From: an uncultured Eubacteriales bacterium
GTDB taxonomy: Bacteria; Bacillota; Clostridia; Oscillospirales; Oscillospiraceae
Length of the DNA stretch: 54,499 nucleotides
Assembly (NCBI GenBank): GCA_900550615.1
Contig: URSX01000002.1
Coordinates: 1-54,499 of the forward strand
Direction of reading: 5' to 3'
The notes under the pieces: model-generated
Seen by the model: the letters and a program-made list of their open reading frames with translations, nothing else
Database searches by the model: none
Told to the model about the DNA's origin: nothing
Part shown: in pieces, positions 49,583-54,499 of the stretch
How positions within the stretch are numbered: the first letter of the stretch is position 1
Layout of the letters: the number at the start of each line of letters is the position of its first letter
Made by a program: the position numbers and the translations under genes

Positions 49583-51585
49583 TTGCTTGTTCCTCCTTGA
49601 TTGGGTTTATCGTAATACTTGTCAATGGCTTCCTTCAGCTTCCGCCGCACGTCCTCCACCGTCACGTCGGGCAGCTGGCCCCCTGCGCTGGTGGAGTTTC
49701 CGCCGCCGCCCAGGGCCTCCACGATGACCTGCACGTTCACCTCGCCCAGAGAGCGGGCGGAGATGTACACGCCGTCGTCCTTGGGATAGAACACGAAGGA
49801 TGCCTGTACGCCGCTGAGGGTCAGCAGCTCGTCGGCGGCCTTGGCGGCAGTCACCCGCTCGCAGGTTTCGTTGATGGCAGCCACGGCCAGATCCTCCCGG
49901 TACAGAACCGCCTGCCGGATGATGGCGTAGCGGGCGATCATGGACTCCAGATCGCTCTGGAACATCCGCTGCACGTCCTGAGTGTCCGCCCCGGCGCGGC
50001 GCAGGTACGCCGCCGCCTCAAAGGTGCGACCGCCGGTGCGGTTGGTAAAGTTCTTGGTGTCCAGCACGATGCCCGCCAGCAGGGCCTCGGCCTCCGTCTT
50101 CAGCAGGTCGCCGGGCTCCAGCAGGTACTGCAGCAGCTCCGTCACCAGTTCGCTGGCGGAGGAGGCGTAGGGCTCGTGGTAGTTCAGGGCCATCTTCTCA
50201 ATGTAGCTGCTGCCCCGGCGGTGGTGGTCGATGACCGCCACCCGGTTGCAGCTCTCCAGCAGCGGCTCGGACTCCACGCTGGCGGGTCGGTTGGTGTCCA
50301 CCACCACCAGGAGCGTATCCGGCTGCACCCGCAGAAAGGCTTCGTTGCCGCCGATGAATACGTCCTTGTATTCCGGCAGCTGGCGGATCTTGCGCAGCAT
50401 GGGGCCCACGGAGTTGTTCTCCGTGTCCAGGACGATCCGCGCCGTTTTGCCCCGCTTGCGTGCCACCGCGCATATGCCGGCGGCCGCGCCCAGGGTATCC
50501 ATGTCGGCGTACTGGTGGCCCATGATGTATACATGCTCCGTGTCGTCCATCAGGTCACCCAGGGCGTTGGCCATGACCCGGGATTTGACCTTGGTGCGTT
50601 TCTCCGTGGCCTTGGCCCGGCCGCCGTAGAATTCGAAGTTCATCCGGTCCTTCACCACCGCCTGGTCGCCGCCCCGACTCAGGGCCATTTCCAGCGCGAG
50701 ACTGGCGTTTTTCATCAGGGCGTCATAGCTTCCGGCCTCCCGGCCCACGCCGATGGATATGGTGGCGCATACGCCCTCGGCCGCCTGCACCGTGCGCACC
50801 TCGTCCAGAATGGAGAAGCGTCCCTCGGCAAGGGCCTCGTACCGCTGCTCCGTGAACACCATCAGGTAGCGGTCCCGGTCGTATTTCATCATCAGTACGC
50901 CGTCGCCCCGCCACTGGTCCATTTTCTCTTCCACAGCGGCCCGCACCGCCGAGCGTTTACCCTCGGGACAGGCGCTCATCAGGTCCTCATAGTTGTCGAT
51001 CATCACAATGGCTACCACTGGGCGGGTCTGGGCCAAGGTGGCGCGCATGTGCTCCAGATCGGTCACATCCATCCAGTAGGTGGTGGCCAGCACCCCCAGG
51101 CGTCCGTCATTCTCGGGCTTGGACAGGCACCCGAATATGCGGTAGCGCCGTCCGTTCCAGTCGTAGAGCCCCGGGTATTCGGGCTTCCCCTCCAGCAGCC
51201 AGTGTGTCTCGAAATTCGGCACCACCTGGCCCACTCTGGACTCGAAAATATCCTGCCCCACGTCCGGCAGCTCCATGAACAGGTCGTTGGCCCAGAGCAC
51301 ATCGTCGCTGCCGGGGTTGAAGACCATCATCGGCATCGGGGCGAAGAGCATATTGCTGCTTTTCGCCGTGTCCGCTCCGCCGGAGATCCGCTCCACATAC
51401 TGGCGCATCTGCTGCTGCATGACCTTGCTGCGGCGCCGGCTGACATACCACACCAGCAGCGCCGCCACCGCCTCGCCGGCGGCCAGCACCGGCGATACCT
51501 TCGCCGTGACGGCCGCAAACAGGAGCAGCAGCAGGATATAAAGCACTGTGTTGGTCCGCAGAAGCTTGCGGATCTTCTCATTCAT
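49579..51585 (-). CDS. gdpP: Cyclic-di-AMP phosphodiesterase GdpP
   Basis: This 668-aa membrane protein degrades c-di-AMP and so affects wall and potassium homeostasis. Two membrane segments (about 10-52) are followed by a PAS-like domain, a degenerate GGDEF domain (about 175-305), and DHH/DHHA1 domains. The DHH domain holds MGHQYADMDTLGAA and D453-H454-H455 in VIDHHRRGS, and the DHHA1 domain ends with a GGGGNSTSAGGQL loop. It is first in the gdpP-rplI-dnaB-tilS-hpt operon. The region upstream (51586-51721) contains no gene. Confidence 0.95.
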   Translation of the reverse strand: MNEKIRKLLRTNTVLYILLLLLFAAVTAKVSPVLAAGEAVAALLVWYVSRRRSKVMQQQMRQYVERISGGADTAKSSNMLFAPMPMMVFNPGSDDVLWANDLFMELPDVGQDIFESRVGQVVPNFETHWLLEGKPEYPGLYDWNGRRYRIFGCLSKPENDGRLGVLATTYWMDVTDLEHMRATLAQTRPVVAIVMIDNYEDLMSACPEGKRSAVRAAVEEKMDQWRGDGVLMMKYDRDRYLMVFTEQRYEALAEGRFSILDEVRTVQAAEGVCATISIGVGREAGSYDALMKNASLALEMALSRGGDQAVVKDRMNFEFYGGRAKATEKRTKVKSRVMANALGDLMDDTEHVYIMGHQYADMDTLGAAAGICAVARKRGKTARIVLDTENNSVGPMLRKIRQLPEYKDVFIGGNEAFLRVQPDTLLVVVDTNRPASVESEPLLESCNRVAVIDHHRRGSSYIEKMALNYHEPYASSASELVTELLQYLLEPGDLLKTEAEALLAGIVLDTKNFTNRTGGRTFEAAAYLRRAGADTQDVQRMFQSDLESMIARYAIIRQAVLYREDLAVAAINETCERVTAAKAADELLTLSGVQASFVFYPKDDGVYISARSLGEVNVQVIVEALGGGGNSTSAGGQLPDVTVEDVRRKLKEAIDKYYDKPNQGGTSK

Positions 51586-51721
51586 AGTCTGCCCTCCCTT
51601 GGTATATGCAGATAATAACCCAATTTATCAATTGTACATTATATCATATCGAACCATGGCATACAAGCGTTTCTTTGCCTGGCTGGCATTTTTCCCGGCG
51701 GGGCACCGGGAAAATAGGCGG

Positions 51722-51749
51722 TTGCAATTCTGATTTTTTGTGCTATACT
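51722..51749 (+). promoter_or_regulatory. queT promoter
   Basis: TTGCAA (51722-51727) and TATACT (51744-51749) are 16 nt apart. Transcription would begin at about 51757, exactly where the structured leader starts. Confidence 0.7.
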
Positions 51750-51756
51750 ACCTTCC

Positions 51757-51841
51757 GACAGGTTTCCACACCCTGTCCAAGCGCCCCTTTGGGCGTTCGT
51801 TCGGCTTCCGGCCGTTCTCTAAACAAAAAATGGGAGGAACC
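51757..51841 (+). promoter_or_regulatory. Structured leader of queT, candidate preQ1 riboswitch
   Basis: Three stems can be drawn: GACAGG (51757-51762) with CCTGTC (51772-51777), CGCCC (51782-51786) with GGGCG (51791-51795), and CGGC (51802-51805) with GCCG (51811-51814). The bases GGTTTC (51761-51766), partly in the first stem, can instead pair with GGAACC (51836-51841), which holds the Shine-Dalgarno sequence. That is a switch-like design. preQ1-II and preQ1-III riboswitches are known before queT-type genes; a class III-like RNA is my best guess, but I cannot match the consensus. Confidence 0.5.
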
Positions 51842-51846
51842 ATACT

Positions 51847-52350
51847 ATGAAAAAATTGACCCTTCGCCACATTACCACTGCCGCCGCCGTGGGAGCGGTT
51901 TACGCCGTGCTGTCCATATTCGGCTCAGTCTTCGGCATCACCTTCGGCACGGTCCAGTGCCGCTTTTCCGAGGCGCTGTGCGTCTTGCCCTTCTTTTTCC
52001 CGGAGACGGTGTGGGGCCTGTTCGTGGGCTGCCTGCTGACCAATCTCCTCAGCCCCTACGGCCTGGTGGATATCATCGTGGGCTCGCTGACCACGCTCCT
52101 GGCGGCGTTTCTCACCTCCCGGTGCAAAAAAAAGTGGCTGGCGCCCCTGCCGCCGGTGCTGTGCAACGGGATTTTTGTGGGGGGGATGCTGGCCTGGGAG
52201 CAGGTGGGCTTCACCGATGCCTTTGCCGTGACCTTTGCCCTCAATGGAGCGTCTATTGCGGCCGGTGAGCTTATGGCCTGCTATGGCCTGGGCGCGCTGC
52301 TGATGTGGCAGCTGCCCCGGATCGCCTTTTTCAGGAACCGGATGGCGTGA
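51847..52350 (+). CDS. queT: QueT-family queuosine-precursor ECF transporter subunit
   Basis: This 167-aa membrane protein of about six segments has the family-like start LRHITTAAAVGAVYAVLSI, the polar FGTVQCRFSEALCVLPFFFP, and NLLSPYGLVDIIVGSL. It is the substrate-binding S component that works with a shared ECF energy module to import preQ0/preQ1-type bases. GGGAGG precedes the ATG. The leader with ribosome-site pairing fits precursor-sensing control. Confidence 0.9.
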   Translation: MKKLTLRHITTAAAVGAVYAVLSIFGSVFGITFGTVQCRFSEALCVLPFFFPETVWGLFVGCLLTNLLSPYGLVDIIVGSLTTLLAAFLTSRCKKKWLAPLPPVLCNGIFVGGMLAWEQVGFTDAFAVTFALNGASIAAGELMACYGLGALLMWQLPRIAFFRNRMA

Positions 52351-52387
52351 TTTGCCCTGTATTATATAAAATTGTGTGGAAAAAATC

Positions 52388-52415
52388 TTGACTTTTGGCA
52401 AAAAGCATGTATAAT
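52388..52415 (+). promoter_or_regulatory. Promoter of rpsF operon
   Basis: TTGACT (52388-52393) and TATAAT (52410-52415) are 16 nt apart. The 70-nt leader that follows holds a CTCAC/GTGAG hairpin (52450-52464), in the place where S6:S18 autoregulatory leaders occur in other bacteria; I cannot confirm the motif. Confidence 0.75.
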
Positions 52416-52494
52416 AATAAGGCTTGCATTATGCGGGCAAATCCTTGCTCTCACAGAAAGTGAGGGCCATAAGACCAGAAGGAGGTGCAAAAGT

Positions 52495-52791
52495 ATGGCT
52501 AAAATTTCTGCCAACTATGAGGTCGTTTACATCATCGACCCTGCACAGGGTGAGGAGGCTATTGCCGCCACTGTGGCAAAGTTCCAGACTCTGGCTGAGC
52601 AGAACGGTTCCGACGTAGTCGTGGACGAGTGGGGCAAGCGCCGTCTTGCTTACGCGATCGACTATAAGACCGAGGGTTACTATGTGCTGATGAGCTTCAC
52701 CAGCGCTCCCGAGTTCCCCAAGGAGCTGGATCGTATCCTGGGCATTACCGAGGGCATTATGCGTTCCATGATCGTCTGCAAGGACGAGTAA
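52495..52791 (+). CDS. rpsF: 30S ribosomal protein S6
   Basis: This 98-aa ferredoxin-like-fold protein pairs with S18 on the platform of the 30S subunit. NYEVVYIIDP, the central DEWGKRRLAYAIDYKTEGYYV and the ending RSMIVCKDE match S6. GAAGGAGGTG precedes the ATG at 52495; the longer frame is not used. It leads the rpsF-ssb-rpsR operon. Confidence 0.97.
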   Translation: MAKISANYEVVYIIDPAQGEEAIAATVAKFQTLAEQNGSDVVVDEWGKRRLAYAIDYKTEGYYVLMSFTSAPEFPKELDRILGITEGIMRSMIVCKDE

Positions 52792-52804
52792 GGGAGGCAC
52801 AAAA

Positions 52805-53260
52805 ATGCTGAACAAGATCTTCATTATGGGACGGCTGACCCGCGATCCGGAGCTGCGCAGAACGGCCAACTCCACCCCCGTCACCAGTTTTTCTCTGGCG
52901 GTGGATCGGGATTACAAGTCCCAAAGCGGCGAAAAGAGCACGGATTTCATCGATGTGGTCGCTTGGCGCAGCACCGCTGAGTTCGTGGCCAAATACTTCA
53001 CCAAGGGCCGCATGGCCATTGTGGAGGGCCGTTTGCAGATCCGGGACTGGAAGGACAAGGATGGCAACAATCGCCGCAGCGCGGAAGTGGTGGCCGACAA
53101 TGTGTATTTCGGCGACTCCAAGCGCGACGGCGCCCCCAGCGGCGACTATGCCGCTCCCATGGGCGGTTATGCTGCGCCTGTGGGCGGATATACCGCTCCT
53201 GTGAATACTGCCTCCAGCTTTTCCGAGATCGATGACGAGGACGGCGACCTGCCGTTCTGA
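52805..53260 (+). CDS. ssb: Single-stranded DNA-binding protein
   Basis: This 151-aa protein has an OB fold (about 1-105) with NKIFIMGRLTRDPELR, SFSLAVDRDY and FIDVVAWRSTAEFVAKY. A glycine/proline-rich linker and the acidic tip DDEDGDLPF, which binds partner proteins, follow. It lies between rpsF and rpsR, the standard Firmicutes order. AGGGAGG precedes the ATG. Confidence 0.98.
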   Translation: MLNKIFIMGRLTRDPELRRTANSTPVTSFSLAVDRDYKSQSGEKSTDFIDVVAWRSTAEFVAKYFTKGRMAIVEGRLQIRDWKDKDGNNRRSAEVVADNVYFGDSKRDGAPSGDYAAPMGGYAAPVGGYTAPVNTASSFSEIDDEDGDLPF

Positions 53261-53306
53261 TCTGTACCCCCGGGGTACACCAATTCTATAAAGGAGGAAT
53301 TTTTCC

Positions 53307-53558
53307 ATGGCTATGGAACGCGAAAATAGAGCGCCCCGCGGCAACGGCCGCAAGCGCCGCAAGGTCTGCCAGTTCTGCGTGGACAAGTGCGAGCACATCG
53401 ATTATAAGGACGCTGCCAAGCTGCGCCGCTTCATCAGCGAGCGCTCCAAGATCCTGCCCCGCCGCACCACCGGCACCTGCGCTATGCATCAGCGTCAGCT
53501 GACGATGGCCATCAAGCGGGCCCGCCAGATCGCCCTGCTGCCCTTCGTCACCGAATAA
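53307..53558 (+). CDS. rpsR: 30S ribosomal protein S18
   Basis: This 83-aa protein has the S18 core IDYKDAAKLRRFISERSKIL and RRTTGTCAMHQRQLTMAIKR. It has the zinc-binding cysteine pattern (VCQFCVDKCEH plus the later C) found in C+ S18 forms, so it is probably the form made when zinc is available; no cysteine-free paralogue is in the window. AAAGGAGGAA precedes the ATG. Confidence 0.97.
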   Translation: MAMERENRAPRGNGRKRRKVCQFCVDKCEHIDYKDAAKLRRFISERSKILPRRTTGTCAMHQRQLTMAIKRARQIALLPFVTE

Positions 53559-53580
53559 GGCAGAAATATATGCAGAATCA

Positions 53581-53615
53581 AACAGACGCAGCCCTGAGGC
53601 TGCGTCTGTTTTTTT
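53581..53615 (+). terminator. Terminator after rpsR (twin copy 1)
   Basis: AACAGACGCAGCC (53581-53593) pairs perfectly with 53598-53610, followed by a run of T. The same stem recurs at 54090-54119. Confidence 0.9.
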
Positions 53616-53769
53616 GATGGATGGCGGTGAGGATAAAAAACCTCCTAAAAAACAATACCGTTGCACAAAAAGGGGCAACAAAAAGAGTTTTTACGCTGCA
53701 TATGAGGGGTGAAAGTCCCCAAAAGATGTGGTAAGATAAGGAGGAGAACAGAGAGCCGGGGAGGACGAA

Positions 53770-54072
53770 ATGAACGACAAAAATGCTTTTCACTATATTA
53801 CGGATGATCCCATTACGCTGGAGCTGACAGGCTGCGGCTCTGTGGGTGAGGTACATGAGCGCATAAAAAGGACTTTCGGTTTCCCGGAATACTACGGAGA
53901 GAACTGGGATGCCATGTGGGACTGTATAGATTTCCTTTTCGATCAGCGGGAGATCGTGATCCGGGGATTTCAGACGATGCCCAAGGATGTGCGGGAATAC
54001 TGCCGGCCTATGCTGGAAATTTTTGAAGATTTGCATGAGAAGAATCCGAAAATCACATATCGGATGGAGTAA
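53770..54072 (+). CDS. Barstar-family ribonuclease inhibitor
   Basis: This 100-aa protein has the barstar core FGFPEYYGENWDAMWDCIDF (about 37-56), whose helix and acidic residues block the active site of barnase-like RNases. The acidic C-terminal half is also typical. AGGACGAA is a weak ribosome region before the ATG. No barnase-type or other toxin gene is next to it, so it looks like an orphan immunity gene or a control for a distant RNase. It lies between two near-identical terminators as a single-gene unit. Confidence 0.85.
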   Translation: MNDKNAFHYITDDPITLELTGCGSVGEVHERIKRTFGFPEYYGENWDAMWDCIDFLFDQREIVIRGFQTMPKDVREYCRPMLEIFEDLHEKNPKITYRME

Positions 54073-54089
54073 ATCCGCCAGAATAGGCC

Positions 54090-54123
54090 AACAGACGCAG
54101 CCGTGAGGCTGCGTCTGTTTTTT
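54090..54123 (+). terminator. Terminator after barstar gene (twin copy 2)
   Basis: AACAGACGCAGCC (54090-54102) pairs with GGCTGCGTCTGTT (54107-54119) and runs into TTTT. Stem bases are identical to the rpsR terminator; only the loop differs (GTGA against CTGA). Confidence 0.9.
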
Positions 54124-54135
54124 CATGGAAACGGG

Positions 54136-54260
54136 TTGACAAATGGGCGTGGGCGGTATAATGGATATAGGAAGGGCGCTGCAGCAAGCGGTTAGCCCTT
54201 TTTGTTCAAGCTTCTATGTTTAAGAAACCGTCACTTGTCGGAGTGGCGGTTTCTTTTTTG
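54136..54260 (+). ncRNA. Candidate small RNA with promoter and terminator
   Basis: TTGACA (54136-54141) and TATAAT (54157-54162), 15 nt apart, precede about 90 nt with no open frame and two stems. The first joins AAGGG-CGCT with AGCG-CCCTT (54172-54200) and is followed by TTTTTG. The second, AAGAAACCGTCAC (54222-54234) with GTGGCGGTTTCTT (54243-54255), runs into TTTTTTG. Promoter plus tight terminator suggests an independent small transcript. It recalls antisense RNAs of type I toxin-antitoxin loci, from memory, but I find no small toxin frame. Confidence 0.45.
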
Positions 54261-54280
54261 CTGTGGGGTCAGGAGAGGCC

Positions 54281-54360
54281 CGGGGCGTCGGGGACGCCGC
54301 CCCCTACGGGTGCATTATTGATGGTGCGGTGGGGCGGACAGAGGCGTCCATCCCTACGGA
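54281..54360. repeat. Dispersed CGTAGGG hairpin repeat, inverted copy
   Basis: Units end in CCCCCTACGG (54301-54310) and TCCCTACGG (54351-54359), with arms GGCGTC (54284-54289) and GACGCC (54293-54298). From 54361 to the window end I see further GC-rich, self-complementary sequence but no gene. Confidence 0.5.
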
Positions 54361-54499
54361 AGTGTATCTTGCGGTGTGTAGGGGAGGGGCTCTCTTGCCC
54401 ACCGTCGTGCCAACCGACTGGCGGACACTGTTATGCCCGCCAACCGGGGCACTTCCTCGAAACCGGCTCGCTTCATCCGCCACTGGCGGCGCTTCGCCG

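Noticed and set aside
49597..51615. 672-codon + strand open frame
   Set aside because: Shadow of gdpP, whose DHH and membrane domains are clear on the other strand.

Overview
The window looks like chromosome of a spore-forming member of the Clostridia, most likely Oscillospiraceae-like. It has GC-rich coding sequence with strong AGGAGG ribosome sites, a mraZ-to-ftsZ division cluster, DAP-type murE, sporulation and germination genes (GerA/SpoVAF-like protein, SpoVD-type PBP, SpoIVB), gdpP-rplI-dnaB and rpsF-ssb-rpsR. No tRNA, rRNA or CRISPR array was seen. Taxonomy is inferred from gene content and style only.

Layout. 0.3-7 kb: GerA-like protein, HAD phosphatase, then a + strand operon MFS transporter, glycerophosphodiesterase, rsmD, coaD and a coiled-coil protein, closed by a perfect-palindrome terminator. 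7.2-19.9 kb: mraZ, rsmH, ftsL, spoVD-type PBP, murE, mraY, ftsW, murG, murA, ftsQ, ftsZ. MraZ boxes precede mraZ and ftsZ has its own promoter; murF, murD, murC and murB are not in the cluster. 20-23.6 kb: a lipoprotein, a gene remnant, an unknown 110-aa protein and proBA, all on the minus strand.

24.0-43.9 kb is the most interesting part. spoIVB is cut in two. Its first 302 codons end at 24930 inside the conserved GMSGSP motif, and its last 39 codons resume in frame at 43819. Between them is an 18,888-bp, visibly more AT-rich element. It ends in three tandem large serine recombinases, and its two ends, joined in silico, form a 54-bp imperfect palindrome centred on TG, as expected for a serine-integrase attP. 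It therefore looks like a skin-type intervening element in a sporulation gene. Excision would restore a continuous spoIVB frame, and the first codon after the junction is the serine of GMSGSP. No conjugation or phage structural genes are visible. The cargo is a DUF5348-like fragment, a TetR/NAD-epimerase divergent pair, a DUF1003 membrane protein, a thiol-redox/ferredoxin membrane module, two two-component systems and a lipoprotein-MBOAT-DHHW acylation set.

43.95-45.65 kb: a small Cys-rich protein, a cyclic-nucleotide-binding-domain protein and purine nucleoside phosphorylase. 45.9-51.6 kb (minus strand): gdpP, rplI, dnaB, tilS, hpt. 51.7-54.5 kb: queT behind a structured leader that can pair with its Shine-Dalgarno sequence, rpsF-ssb-rpsR, an orphan barstar-like gene between two near-identical terminators, and a candidate small RNA. 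Dispersed repeats lie in the GC-rich host intergenic regions; one family has two inverted copies of about 155 bp on either side of the spoIVB locus.
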